DNA from: Buddleja alternifolia
Taxonomy: Eukaryota; Streptophyta; Magnoliopsida; Lamiales; Scrophulariaceae
DNA: 64,000 bases
Direction: 5' to 3'
NCBI GenBank assembly: GCA_019426215.1
Contig: CM033391.1
Span: 18,216,708-18,280,707, forward strand
Shown here: positions 35,932 through 47,645 of the stretch, piece by piece
How the letters are laid out: every line of letters starts with the position of its first letter
Numbering within the stretch: the first letter of the stretch is position 1
Translations under genes and position numbers: made by a program
The notes under the pieces: generated by a model
The model's database searches: none
What the model saw: the letters and a program-made list of their open reading frames with translations, nothing else
What the model was told of the DNA's origin: nothing

Positions 35932-35968
35932 ATGAATATCTATTTCCTATCCAAAAAAAAAAAAAAAA

Positions 35969-36569
35969 CACCTACCCTACAAGACAAGTAATAGCACTTA
36001 GGCACTGGAACGGGCATATTATCTCAAATTCTAAAGGAGACTCTACTTCACTTGGAGAAATACTGATTGATATGCTAAAATTATCTCAACATTCCAAGGA
36101 GGAAAAAAAAAACTTGCTTAAATTGCACAACAATCCAAAAAAAGAGCTTTCAACTTGTCCAGGCTAAATGTTTAAGAGAAACAAAAAAACTCTGCAAAAA
36201 TCAAAGTGTTAAGAGCTTTCTATCAGGTCTGTCCATTAATAGATGAGATGACAAATAGTTAGTCTGAAATGGCCAATTCGCCATTAAAAGCTTAAGCGTA
36301 TCACATTTAGTTTTCTTTCTTAGTTTTTCTAAATTAACATTTTTCTAATTCTTTTTTTCCTTTAAAGCAAAAAAATTCTAGAACTTTGAATGATTTTTAC
36401 ATCAATGATCAAAAATTCCTTTCGCAAAAGAATGAAGAATCTGGATCTTTGGACAATGATGAAACCAATGGTCAAAATTAATTTGTAAAAGAGTGAAAAC
36501 GGGGGTAAAGTTGTCTATCCATTTTTGTCCAACTTTCCACATTTTTTGAGAGAAAATTGGTGACATTTC
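35969..36569. other. Unassigned stretch between LINE and gypsy element
   Basis: The first ~200 bases are open in the plus frame ending at 36167 and encode a Lys/Leu-rich peptide (SLGEILIDMLKLSQHSKEEK). This looks more gene-like than its surroundings but has no start, splice context or recognised domain. The rest is AT-rich. Confidence 0.35.
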
Positions 36570-36914
36570 TGATGTGCAACGGACGAGTGATGAACAACCG
36601 AAAGTTGATGAGTTGGGTCCGAAACCGTTGCGGGTCTACGTGCGCCGATCCAAGTTGGGTTAACTGCCCGTTTGATTATTATTAGTTAGCTATATTGAAT
36701 TAATTAGTTTAATAGTTTAATTTATATTAGAAATTGTTTCCTTTTATGTTGGGATTCTTTTGGAAAGTTGTAATACGCTAATAAGTAGTAGGGTTTGGAG
36801 TCTGTTATTGTTTATCGAATAATTTGGAGAATATTGGATTTGGCTTTGGGGCAAGAACACGTTAGTTCTTGTTAAGTTTTATTTATTGCTCATTCTTGAA
36901 ATCATCATTCATCA
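36570..36914 (+). repeat. 5' LTR of the gypsy element
   Basis: The end at 36914 (CA) is fixed by the primer-binding site that follows. The start is proposed at TGATGTGCAACG because the first ~75 bases are absent from the 3' copy. The shared part runs from gtgcgccg (about 36648) to the end, with ~10 differences from the 3' LTR. Confidence 0.7.
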
Positions 36915-36916
36915 AT

Positions 36917-36941
36917 TGGTCCGACCTGTCGGATTCGAACC
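36917..36941 (+). other. Primer-binding site complementary to tRNA-Tyr
   Basis: Twenty-five bases, beginning TGGTCCGACCTG and ending TTCGAACC, are the complement of the 3' end and T-arm of plant tRNA-Tyr (which begins CCGACCT) with about one mismatch. It lies 2 bases after the LTR. Confidence 0.75.
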
Positions 36942-36995
36942 AGCAATAATCATTTGGCAGCAATTGAGGAACGACTGAAATTGGGGGGACGATAA

Positions 36996-38598
36996 TGTTA
37001 GAGTATATGCCCTCGAATGCCATAAAGAGGATAGATTTATAGGGCATAAACATTGTAACTAAACTATGGTTTTTCTATTAATATAAGTTAGTTGATTGTT
37101 GTTTTCTTATAGGCATTTATAAGGTGTGAATAAACAACGTAAAGTCCTTGATGACAAGGCGAACCTTCTACCTCCTAAGGGATAGGAAGAAAGGCACTAG
37201 AATGGTTTGACCCTTGACATCTAAAAGGGTTCGCAAGTCTAAGAAATATTGATTGGGCATCAATAGTGAATAAAGACTTGTATGATGTAAGTTTCGATAG
37301 AGAAAGTGCCAGTCGTACACTATGGAAATGGTAGTGGGAACTTATATCATAGACGTGTCAGTTGGGCTGATATGTTCGAACACGGCTCGCATCAGTTCAT
37401 CACATGGGTATTCACTCATTGACAGTCAATGATGAAACTGATAAGTAGTGATAGGTACGTGTGAACCTCTAACCTGAGAAATCGAGTTGAAGATGTACTT
37501 GTGACGTCAAGTCTGTCATTAGAGTAGTTAGATTCAAATCAACTGTTGTTGGAATCAATCTCGAAGTGCGACTTGATGGGCAAGTAGCATTGTTAACTGA
37601 TTTGCAATATGGAATTTATTCTCTCATAAGTGAATGAGTAAAATATCCTATGCGATCATGAATAAGTGAGAATGAAAGTCTTTGGCCAAAGCATTTAAAT
37701 ACCTCGACTTTTTATGAGCTTAGGCATATGGTCAAGTTATATGAGTTTGACTTTAAACCATGACTCTTACTTGACTGGGATATAAGAATAAAAGGTTTAT
37801 ACACGTACGGTATTCACGGCGTAAAGGTTTGTAATGATCCTATTCATTCGTTCTCAACTGGGTTACGGTGTGAGCCACGAGACTGGCTAGGTGTCACTCA
37901 CACCCCTTTGGATTCCTTCCAATTGCCTTTTGAGACGAACCTAAAGAGTCGCGCTTAAAGGAAGTGCAAAAGGAAAAACATGGGAAAAAGACTTGAGAGA
38001 AATTCACGGCATTGGATGCCGTAATTAATTAATTAATTATTGGATAATTTAATTAATTAATTAAAGTAATGAGTTAATTAATTTCTTGGAGAAATTGAAT
38101 TATAAATTAATTAAGAATTGAATTAATTGGATTATCAATTTATTTATTGGATAAATAAATTATCCGATTAATTAATTAATAAGTAAGACGAAAGCCCGAA
38201 GGCTTCCGAGCCCACTAAGGGGAGGCCAAATAGATGCCCAAATAGGGCTATTGCATGCTAGTGTTATTGTTTCATAATGATATAAATATATCACAAGGTG
38301 AAAAATAACACAAGACAACTTACATAACTTTCTCTCCAAAAAAACGTCTCCCGCCTCTGTCTCTCTCTCTAGCCGTCTTTGACAAGGAAGAAAGGAGGAG
38401 TTTTTCGTTTTTGATTCCGGCGTGACGAATTAGAGACGTTGGGAAATTCGGCGTTAGAGAAAAGGATCACGTTCAGAAATCAACATACGCGAGAACGGTA
38501 ATCTTTCTATACACAATTAAACACGAGGATTAGAGATGATTCGGGCTTTGGGAATTAAATTTACTTTCCGCTGCGTTTTATTCGTATAATTCCGAATA
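36996..38598 (+). repeat. 5' LTR of the nested copia element (1603 bp)
   Basis: Begins TGTTAGAGTATATGCCC and ends ...ttccgaata directly before the primer-binding site. The expected terminal CA reads TA, probably a mutation. It contains runs of taattaatta (38020-38180) and a CT-rich stretch near 38345-38375. Confidence 0.8.
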
Positions 38599-38599
38599 G

Positions 38600-38612
38600 T
38601 GGTATCAGAGCC
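38600..38612 (+). other. Primer-binding site of the nested copia element
   Basis: TGGTATCAGAGCC is an exact match to the usual initiator tRNA-Met site of plant copia elements. Confidence 0.92.
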
Positions 38613-40568
38613 AATCTCTGAATTCTGTGTTTAATTGCTTATGTGATTGACTGTTTTTTCGCGTTTTTGAGGCCTGCTTTGAACGTGTTTTTCATATGAA
38701 AATATTCTGAATCTAGCTACAGTTTCTTCATGAAAGTTGTATTTTAATGAGTTTCAAATCTGGGCATATAAATATTATGAGAATTGGAGAAGTATAACCC
38801 CGAGACGAGCGCGACGCAAAAAGCGTGCGCAGTCTGCGCGCTGTACGCGCAATAGGAGGCCTTTTCGGCCTCCCGTTGCGCACACAGCGTGCTCACTGCA
38901 CACACTGGGTGGGACCCAACGCCATGCCATTTCACGGCGCCGGTAGGAGGGGCTGGCCGGACGCTGGGCATCCGGCCAAGCACGATTAAACCGTGCGCTA
39001 GGCGCACGGCATACACCGTGCCATGCGCCCAGCGCACGGACCTGTTTTGGGGCCCGGGTTTTCGTGACTCGGGCCCTAATGGGTCAGGTTATATTTTTCT
39101 AAGGTCCAAATTTTAATTGAATAGGTGTTTGGGCTATTTTAGTTATCCGGGTGGGTCAAAAGGATGATGACCCAGATTTAATTAAAAAGGGGCCCAAATT
39201 GTTTTGATTAAAATTGTGGATAATTCAATAATTTAGTTATTGGGCCTAATTAATTAATTTTGAATATGCCAATGGTTGGTAATTTAATTTTGATAAAATT
39301 AAGCCCAATATAGTTTTTATTGATCTTTATTTGAATGAAATAATTAATTAATAAACTCTTGGAGAATTTTATTTATTAAGTTATTTATTTAAATAAAGAA
39401 TTCTCATAAATAGGATTATTTTCATATGAATCAATAAAATTTGGAATTTTATTGTGGAAATTAATTAAGTTGGACTATTTAATTTTTATTAATCACCAAC
39501 ATAAGTGTTTTGTTTATCGCGAGCATGTATTATGTGATGGTGACATATGTCTATGGGCTTAGGTTGCTTCTTTTGATTATGTATTTCTTTTGATGGGTTG
39601 TAAGGGCCGGTTTGTGCCCATTTTATTTTATTTCTAGATTTATGTATAGGTTTTAAATTACCTCTTGTAATAAATAGAAATAGAATAGGCCTTTCAAAAT
39701 GGAGATCATGCAAAAGAAGAGGAGTTTGGAGCCCATGAAGATTAGCTAGGCTTTTCTTTTTCAATTTTATGATGGCCCATTGGTTTGGGCCCTCTAGATA
39801 AAAGCTCATAGACTTGTGTGTTGTATTATTGCTTTCGATGCATGTTCATTAGTTGTATGAAGCATGTGTGTTATCAATATGCGCTATATAAATTTGGTAA
39901 ATGTGCAAAGTGAGACGAATTAAATGTTTAGAACATGAATTCTCCCAAATAAAAATTATACTAAGTTAGTAAGGGGTGCTAGGCATCCTTTCCCTCCACT
40001 AAACTTGATAAGATTAAGGATTAAATCCATATGTGGCATCTTCCCAGTAAGTGGGGGTCATGTATCAAGATTTAGTTCTAAAATTTTATTAAGTGCATTA
40101 GATGCCTTAATTGAGACATATTTTACCCCAAATATCGTTAAAGGGTTGCAAGGTGAAATTCAAATGTTAGATTATGAGGAGTTAGTGGGAATGAACTTAG
40201 ATAGTCCACATTACCAATAAATCGTTAAAGGGTTGCGGTTTTTGTGGATTATGGGATAAATATGATTGAACTGTCTATTTGATAGATTGATGTTTGACAT
40301 CACTTTAATTAAGTAATGGACCAAATATCGTTTAAGGGTTGCCATCCATTATATTAATTAAAGAACTCAATCCCCACCACGAAGTTTTCATCAACGATCG
40401 CTTCCGTCTTTTCACAGTGGGAGTGTGAAATTTTGAAAAATGTAGTGGGAGCCAAGTTATAAGTCGAAGTCCTTGATTTTAAACTTGGTTTCAGTTTAGT
40501 TCAATAATCTAATTAAGTCTGGCTTATTTTCTGCAGTCATTTTGTTTTATCTCTCTCAATCAAAAACC
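38613..40568 (+). other. Long leader of the nested copia element, with a GC-rich hairpin block
   Basis: About 2 kb without a convincing ORF. At 38800-39050 it is strikingly GC-rich for this window and full of short inverted repeats, such as ggaggccttttcggcctcc (38856-38874) and ccgtgcgctaggcgcacgg (38991-39009). Further on, the phrase tcgttaaagggttgc recurs near 40136, 40222 and 40330. Confidence 0.6.
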
Positions 40569-41387
40569 ATGTCTCCCAAACCACTGTCGAAGTTAATGGA
40601 AAATACGATTCTCACCGGTCCAAATTACATAGAATGGCTCACTATGCTTAGGATGGTCCTTAGCAGTGAATCCATTGACTATGTATTGGAAATTGGTCGT
40701 CCTCCCATTCCTAGACCAGACGAGGGTGATGAAGTTAGCCTAGCTCGTTGGGATTGGTGTTATGTTGTGACAACCATAGAGCAAGAGTGTACATATTGAG
40801 CTCAATGTGCATAGAGCTGCAAAGGTCTCATGAAAAGATGGATAATGCAAGTGACATTATCCTTCATCTGGGATGAATTGTTCAGAGAACGCGGTAGGAC
40901 CGCCAGATACTTTATTTCAAGGGATCTAGTCCGAACTAAAATGACTGAAGGAGAAGATGTTGGAGAACACGTTTTCAAAATGATGACCATGATAGAAAAA
41001 CTAAAATCTTTAAACTTCTACATGGACCTGCATCTCTAAGTCGATCTTATTCTATAGTCACTCCCAGATTCGTTCTATTATTTCGTCATAAATTTTGATA
41101 TGAATGACATTGAGGGATCTTTAGCTGGGCTATTGGAAAAACTCAAGGTTGCTCAGAAACAAATAAAGACGAACAAATGGAACAATCCGATGGCTATTAC
41201 ATTTCCTAAAACATTTGATGGAAAAAGGAATAATGCCCATTTAGAGGAGGGAGCATCCAGTACGACTTGCTACAAGGCACAACGAAGGAGAAATAAGAGG
41301 GCTAGAAAACAGGACACATGTTTATGCTGCGGTGAGCTGGGCCACTGGAGAAGAGACTGTCCTAATATACAAGAAAAAGGTGAATAA
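40569..41387 (+). pseudogene. Decayed gag of the nested copia element
   Basis: From the ATG at 40569 the frame gives ILTGPNYIEWLTMLRMVLSS, characteristic of copia gag. Stops follow at 40797 and beyond, but pieces continue in other frames: ERGRTARYFISRDLV, EHVFKMMTMIEKLKSL and the knuckle CLCCGELGHWRRDC (41320-41365). Coding ends with EKGE and a stop; nothing of protease or pol follows. Confidence 0.8.
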
Positions 41388-41404
41388 CTTTGTAGTTTGA
41401 AACC

Positions 41405-42317
41405 GATAATTATAGTGTTGTTTCGGAAGAAATCCTTCAGATTAAGATGCAGTGGCAAGAATTAATGAATGGGATGTAGGAGTTGTTGGCGGTTCAGAGG
41501 GCGGCCGCCACGGCGACCAATAGTCCCATCGCCGACGAGGAGCCCGGCATCCCTCTCAGTCCTTTCAACCTGGCGGATGAACCTATTCGCGAGGAACCCA
41601 TTAACATGGTTCAGGCCTCGTCTTTACCCATGTTTGATGGGGCGGATCCGTTGGGGTGGTTGGCCAGAGTCGACCAACACTTCGATTTATACCCCTGCGG
41701 AGATGACCAGAAGATACAGTTGGTGATGATGTCGATGGAGGGTACGGCCTTGAACTGGTTCAGATGGTATAAATGCAACAGGCCGATTTTTACGTGGCAA
41801 GAATTGGCGCATGCTTTAATTTCTCGCTTTGATGATCGTTGTGACGGAAATGCGTATGAGCGTTTGGCCGGGACCAAGCAAATGACCGATATAGCCAAGT
41901 ACATCAATCAATTCACACAATTGGCAATTCAAATCCCCGCCTTATCTGACGAGAATTTTCTGGGATTTTTTATGCATGGTTTACACGAGGATATTCTGGT
42001 TTAGGCTCGCGTTCTTGACCCCATGGATTTGGACTCGGCCATGAAGATGGCTCGCAATATTGAAACTGCACTCCGTGTATAGCAGGGGGGCACGGGATCC
42101 ACACGTTCAAATTGGCAGTCGAGTCACTGATTTCCTTCGGCTCCTAGAATATCGGGACCACCAGCACGCTTGGCTCTACCAGTGCCAAATGGGGCGCCGG
42201 GATTTAAGGTTGCAGCACCTAATAGGTCGAACGGGGGCACGGCGGCGGTGAAGGCTCCGTTTACGAAGAGGAAGGATTTGCGACATCGGGCCCATTGTTT
42301 TCGTTGCAAAATGCCAT
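41405..42317 (+). pseudogene. Gypsy gag, N-terminal part
   Basis: Pieces read VVSEEILQIKMQWQELMNGM, a stop at 41478, then an open stretch to 42004 containing SLPMFDGADPLGWLARVDQH, GTALNWFRWY and FDDRCDGNAYERLAGTKQ. This is the retrotransposon gag (capsid) domain. After further stops it reaches HCFRCKMP, the first half of a CCHC knuckle, where the solo LTR enters at 42318. Confidence 0.88.
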
Positions 42318-44173
42318 TGACACGCTAAAAGCTAACGTGCTATGATAGCAAGTGCACTAGTCGTGTGTAGTAATCAGTGTGGACGAAAAGTCTGGGTTGT
42401 CGAACCACGGAGACTTGAATTCTAGTTTATGATTTTATACAAAAAAACAACTACAATAAAAGTAACTTAAATGTAAAAACGTGTACAATAAGAATAAGGT
42501 TATGCAAATGATTTTACACAAAGTATAAAGGGAGACTAAGGCACATGCTAGGTCCAAATTGATCAAATATACTTATAAAGGCTCTTGTTGTAGAATTACT
42601 CTTATATTGTTATGGTGAAAACTCCTAAGGTAGAGAATAACCGATGTCTCGCGTATAAACTCCTATACTTAGATCGGGATTTCCCAAATATCCCTATCCG
42701 GAAATCTAACCACTAAGCATGCATTAATGTACTAGAGTTCACTCGATTTGAATCGAACAACTTCACCCGGGAATCTTTACCTATGTCTAGGGCAATTCCT
42801 CATTAGTTGCGGGTCATGATGTGAATTTCTTGCACCCTAAGTCAATTTTCTCCCGAAATATTAACCTAAGCATAAGATTCTAACATATAGTGACCAAGTA
42901 TATGCAAGATAGACAAAAATACAATTCACATCACATAACAATATAAGAACAACCTCAACAATCATCTATTGTAAGCATATATCACAATTTGGCCTTACAT
43001 GACCCTAGTCTTACGAATTTAGTTCATAATTGAAAGCATAAAAGACATAAGAGGAATATTCATAGACATAAATGAAATGGAAAGCTCTTAAAAACTCCCT
43101 AAATGGTGAATGACGATGGATCTTGAAGTTGAGCCTTCAATCCCCAAGTTTTTTCCTTCCTCTAGTTTTCCCCTCCAAGAGTGATGAAGAATGGTGATGA
43201 ATGGTGGAGAAATCAGATTAGGGGCTGCCCCCCTCTCCTCCAAGAATCTGAAATTGATAGTGAATCATGACGAGTATGGGTTCCCCCTCCTTTTATAGCC
43301 AAAATTCCACTAAAGTATGCATTAAGAATTCCCATTAAAGTTCCCCAATGAGAATTCCACCTAAGGTGATGCTTAAAGTATGGCTTTTAAGATTCCAACC
43401 AGCTAAAAAATGCTGAACTTTTGGCCCTTAAGAATTCCACCAAGCATAACCATGTGAAAACTTCAACAAAACACATGCATGCTGCCATTTTCTTGCTTTC
43501 CAGCGCAGTCTTAGTATTTTCCTCATAAAAGTCTCCACAGATCTCCAAATTGGATGATTCAAGTCGCCATGTGCAGATAGAACATAGATCTACAGCTTTC
43601 CAGAAGGACATTTTGTCCAATTCGGTCGCTAAGTATACCTAAATTACGTTTCAACATGGAGGTTGTTTTTGATTTGGCGCCCATAAAGTAAATCTACCAA
43701 GAAACACACTTATGACAACCCCTCAACACATGTGCTGAATTTTGGCGAAAAGTGATTCTTACCCATCATATATTGCTGGAATTTAGGCTGAAAAGGAGTA
43801 ACATTTGGACTATCCACGCCTAGGCATGACTAGGAGGGCGCTGAGGCGTATCCTGGCACATGTACTTCTCTGTTCGGCGCAACAATTGCATTTCCTTCAT
43901 AACTCTCTCCACAGACCTTCGATTTGGATAATTCAAGTTGCCAAGTGAAGCTAACACAGAGATAAACAACTTTGTTGAAGGAGACGTCCTCAAATTCGAA
44001 CTTGAAATATGCATACATTCTGTATTTGCGTGCGTTATTTCTCTATTGTAGTGATTTTCCACCTTTACTCGATAAGCACACAAATGAAACACAAATGTGG
44101 TATAAATCATGCATAAACCAATATAAATCCAATAAATATGAGGCTCTAAAACATGTAAATTCACACCCTATCA
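42318..44173 (-). repeat. Solo LTR (1856 bp) with target duplication GCCAT
   Basis: TG...CA ends (tgacacgctaaaag... and ...cacaccctatca). gccat lies at 42313-42317 and 44174-44178, a perfect 5-bp duplication. It runs opposite to, and is clearly related to, the LARD LTR at 27500-29422: the reversed phrase gcttttagcgtgtca and the TATA-containing block match. Only one LTR remains, so the interior was lost by LTR-LTR recombination. Confidence 0.93.
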
Positions 44174-44702
44174 GCCATACCACCCGATTTAGCACGATTG
44201 TCCTCTTAAGCACCTGCGAGTTCTACTAGTAGACGATAACGAAGTCACTGAAATTGAATTAGAAAAAATTGAGCTCACTTTTGAAACCGAGGAGCAGACC
44301 GAAGAGGCGGGTGCGAAGAATATTGTTGTAGCAGTGTTATCCTTGTGCTCTGCAGCAGGAATTTTTGGGCCCCGTACACTTCGTTTGAAGGGAAATATAC
44401 AAAGACAGGATATGACGATCTTGGTCGATAGTGGTGCCACCCATAACTTCATCTCGACCAAGCTTGTGCCTCAGTTGAAGTTACCAGTGGAGAAAACGAA
44501 TAGCTTTGGGGTGAAATTAGAGGATGGCCGACGTACTGAATCAACGGGGGTTTGTCGGGATTTGTTGATACAACTGGAGGTCACGTGCATTCGGACGGAC
44601 TGTTACGTCTTTCCCTTAGGGGGAGTCGACATGATATTGGGTATCGCATGGTTGCGTACGTTGGGGAAGATGATGGTGGATTGGGAAGAAATGTATATGT
44701 AG
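44174..44702 (+). pseudogene. Gypsy knuckle remainder and aspartic protease
   Basis: Immediately after the solo LTR the frame restores YHPI, a stop, then HDCPLKHL, completing a C-x2-C-x4-H-x4-C knuckle begun at about 42299. The protease active site ILVDSGATHNF is intact (44419-44451) and ILGIAWLRTLG follows (44636-44668). The frame stops at 44702, before RT. Confidence 0.88.
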
Positions 44703-46424
44703 TTCGAATTGGATGGCCAGACTATACAGTTAGAGGGAGATGGTTCGGCATGTCGTGCGGAGGTTTCTTTGAAAGCATTGTTGAGCACAACCGAAGGGGA
44801 ATTGCTTTTTGTTGTTCTAGAGTCGACGAGCTGTTGGGAGGTTTCGAAGGGGTCCGATTCAAGCAGCCGAGAGCTGGAACAAATTGACATGACGTTGCAC
44901 GACTTCAAGGATGTGTTTGGCGAAGCGACCGGCCTACCACCTAGTCGGTGCACGGACCACCGCATCGAGTTAATGGCTGTTGAGGGGCCCGTCTTAGTAC
45001 GATCATATTGATATGGTCACTTGTAGAAGGACAAAATTGAGCATTTGGTAGCAGATATGCTTCTCGCGGGGATTATACGACCGAGTTCGAGCCCATTTTT
45101 GAGCCCGGTGCTATCAGTAAAAAAGAAAGAGGGAAGTTGAAGATTTTGCATGGACTATCAAGAGTTAAATAAAGTGACCATTCTCGATAAATATCCTATT
45201 CCAGTTATTCAAGAGATGTTGGATGACGAGTGCTACGGTGTTTTCGAAGATCGATTTATGATCCGGGTATCATCAAATCCGAGTGCACGATGCAGATATC
45301 CCGAAACAGCTTTCAGAACACATAGTGGCCACTATGAATTTTTGGTAATGCCGTTCGGTTTGTCGAATGCCCCAGCGACGTTTCAATCCACCATGAACGA
45401 GCTTTTTCGGCCTTTCTTTCATAAGTTTGTATTTGTTTTCTTTGACGATATATTAATTTATAGTCGTTCATTTCCCGAGCATCTCGAACAATTATCGTGT
45501 GTTTTATCTATTTTGTGGGAGCATCAATTCAAAGCAAACAGAAAAAAATGCGTTTTTGGTTGTGGACAAGTGGAGTACTTGGGTCACATTATATTCGCCT
45601 CAGGGGTCTTGATGGATCCGGCTAAGGTGGACGCCGTGATCAATTGGCCACGTCCACGGTCGATTAAGGAGGTATGAGGATTTTTGGGTTTGACGGGGTA
45701 TTACCGAAAATTCGTGCGAAACTATGGATTCATGGCTCGACCCCTAACACAACTGTTAAAGAAGGAGGCTCCCGTGAAGTTTGACTGGACAGCCAAGGCC
45801 GGCACGCAGTTTCAGGCCCTCAAAACAACCATTACATCAGCCACGGTCTTGGCAATGCCTGATTTCTCGCAACCGTTTATGATTGAGTGTGATGCCTCGA
45901 GATTGGGCGTTGGAGCCATGTTAATGCAAGCTAAACGCCCCATAGCCTTCTTTAGTAATGCGTTGCTGGAGAGTTCTTTGGCCAAGTCCGCATACGGGCG
46001 AGAGTTGATGGGGTTGGTGCTCAAGGTGCAACATTGGAGGCCTTACTTAATTGGTAGGCGTTTTGTGGTAAAAATGAACCATCACAGCTTGAAACACATA
46101 CTTAATCAGCGCATTCTCACTCCGTCGCAACAAAATTGGGTGGCCAAATTGTTCGGATATGATTTCGAGAAAATTTGCAAACCCGGCGCATCGAACCGAG
46201 CGGCGAATTCCTTGTTGAGGCGTTTCGGGGGTGAGCTGGAAATTGCAGCAGTGAGCAGCCCGGTTTGGACCACTTTGTCGGAGGTATTGGATGAGCAGAA
46301 GGCTGATTCGGTGGTAGCTGTACAGCAGGACAATGCGAGTCGACCGGGGTATACCGTGGTTGGGGAGCGGCTATTTCATAAGGGTCGGTTGGTGTTACCC
46401 GTGACATCGAGTTGGATTTTGTGA
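44703..46424 (+). pseudogene. Gypsy reverse transcriptase and RNase H
   Basis: Blocks seen: DYQELNKVTILDKYPIPVI (45150-45207), EFLVMPFGLSNAPATFQ, FVFFDDILIYSRS (the xxDD box, near 45435-45475), QVEYLGHIIFASG, FLGLTGYYRKFVRNY and the RNase H start CDASRLGVGAML. The segment at 45236-45300, where the first catalytic Asp block belongs, is scrambled. In-frame stops occur at 44700, 45675-45677 and 46422-46424. Confidence 0.9.
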
Positions 46425-47440
46425 CTTTTACACGAGTTTCATGATACCCCCGAGGGAGGGCATGCAGGAGTTCTTCACACTTATCGAAGGATTGCGGCAA
46501 ATGTGTATTGGAGGGGGATGTTTAGCACAGTGCAAGACTATGTTTCGAATTGTCTCGTTTGTCAGAAATCTAAATATGAATCTCAGTCACCGGCGGGGCT
46601 CTTACAACCGTTACCGGTTTCGGAATTGGTGTGGGAAGATGTATCAATGGACTTCATTACGGGTTTGCCGAAGTCAATGGGATTTACTTGTATTTTGGTG
46701 GTGGTGGATCGATTATCAAAATATGGGCATTGAAGGGGCCTATCACGGCTCGCTCGGTGGACGAATCGTTTATACGAGAGGTGGTAAGGTTGCATGGGAT
46801 TCCTCATTCGATTGTCAGTGATCGCGACCCTCTTTTCATGAGCTCATTTTGGCAGGATCTTTTTCGGGCTCAATGAACTAAGTTGAAGTATAGCACCGCC
46901 TATCATCTGGAGACTGATGGCCAAACAGAGGTATTAAATCGTGTTTTAAAAATTTATTTACGTTGTTTTTCATCGGAGCAGCCCCAGAAGTGGGCAAGTT
47001 GGTTGTCGTGGGCCGAGCATTGGTATAACACGTCTTATCAAACGGCGGCCCGAGTCACACCCTTTGAGGCGGTTTATGGTCGATTCCCGCCATCGATTCG
47101 GCCATTTGCCTGAGGAATGTCAAGTCGAGGCTGTTGGCATTGTCTTATGTGATCAGGATGAAGTGTTGAAACAATTAAAATTTAATTTGATGCGAGCACA
47201 AGAGAGGATGGTAACTTATGCTCATAAGCATCGTCGGGAGGTTGAGTTCGGCATGCGCGACTGTGTTTTCCTCAAAGTTCGACCTTACCGTCAATCTCCG
47301 TTGGCTTCCCGTGGTTATTCAAAGCTCTCTACCAAGTTTTACGGTCCGTTCAAAATTGTTAAGCGAGTGGGGGCTGTCGCATATGAATTACGATTACCGA
47401 ACACGAGTAGGATCCATCCGGTTTTCCATGTGTCTCAGTT
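46425..47440 (+). pseudogene. Gypsy integrase
   Basis: The zinc-binding HHCC part (LLHEFHDTPEGGHAG ... CLVCQKSK, 46425-46585) is followed by core pieces SMDFITGLPKS, IVSDRDPLFMSSF and [13 protein letters not shown], giving D, D and E. Frames change near 46730, and stops occur at 46874-46876 and 47111-47113. KFYGPFKIVKRVGAVAYELRL (47333-47395) is the C-terminal domain. Confidence 0.9.
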
Positions 47441-47645
47441 AAAATGAACCATTGGTGATCATCCAGTTGAGTCGCAATTACCCGACCATCTTGATGTAAG
47501 TGATACACAGTTATTCAAGCCCGAGAAGGTGTTGCAGTTTCGCATTCGGGATAGTGCAGTGGAGGAAATTCACAAGGTTTTGGTGCAATGGAAAGGGAGG
47601 CCTAGTTACAAGGCCTCGGTTGAAATAGAGGATTTTCGTGCGCCG
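47441..47645 (+). pseudogene. Gypsy chromodomain-like C-terminus
   Basis: After a stop at 47445-47447 the frame reads QLPDHLDVSD ... VEEIHKVLVQWKGRPSYKASVEIEDF (47465-47635), close to the chromodomain pattern of plant chromoviruses. It merges into the truncated 3' LTR with no room for a polypurine tract, so a deletion joined the two. Confidence 0.7.

Larger units (their letters stand above)
21189..35968 (+). mobile_element. L1-type non-LTR retrotransposon (LINE), broken by two LTR insertions
   Basis: Reading across two later insertions gives an ordered plant L1 element: ORF1 with a DUF4283-like domain and CCHC knuckle, ORF2 with endonuclease, reverse transcriptase, a zinc-finger linker and RNase H, then a 16-base A tail (35953-35968). 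The true 5' end is not resolved and may lie some tens of bases upstream of 21189. No target duplication was found. The inserts are a solo LTR (23317-24765) and a LARD-like element (26772-34032); removing them leaves roughly 6.1 kb, a normal L1 length. Confidence 0.93.
36996..41404 (+). mobile_element. Ty1/copia element lacking pol and 3' LTR, inserted in the gypsy leader
   Basis: An LTR (36996-38598), a copia primer-binding site, a long leader and a decayed gag with a CCHC knuckle are present. The gypsy sequence resumes right afterwards. The bases gataa precede it (36991-36995) and recur at 41405-41409, where gypsy sequence restarts, so the right boundary may be an original target duplication although no 3' LTR remains. 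The left boundary is firm, the right one inferred. Confidence 0.75.
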
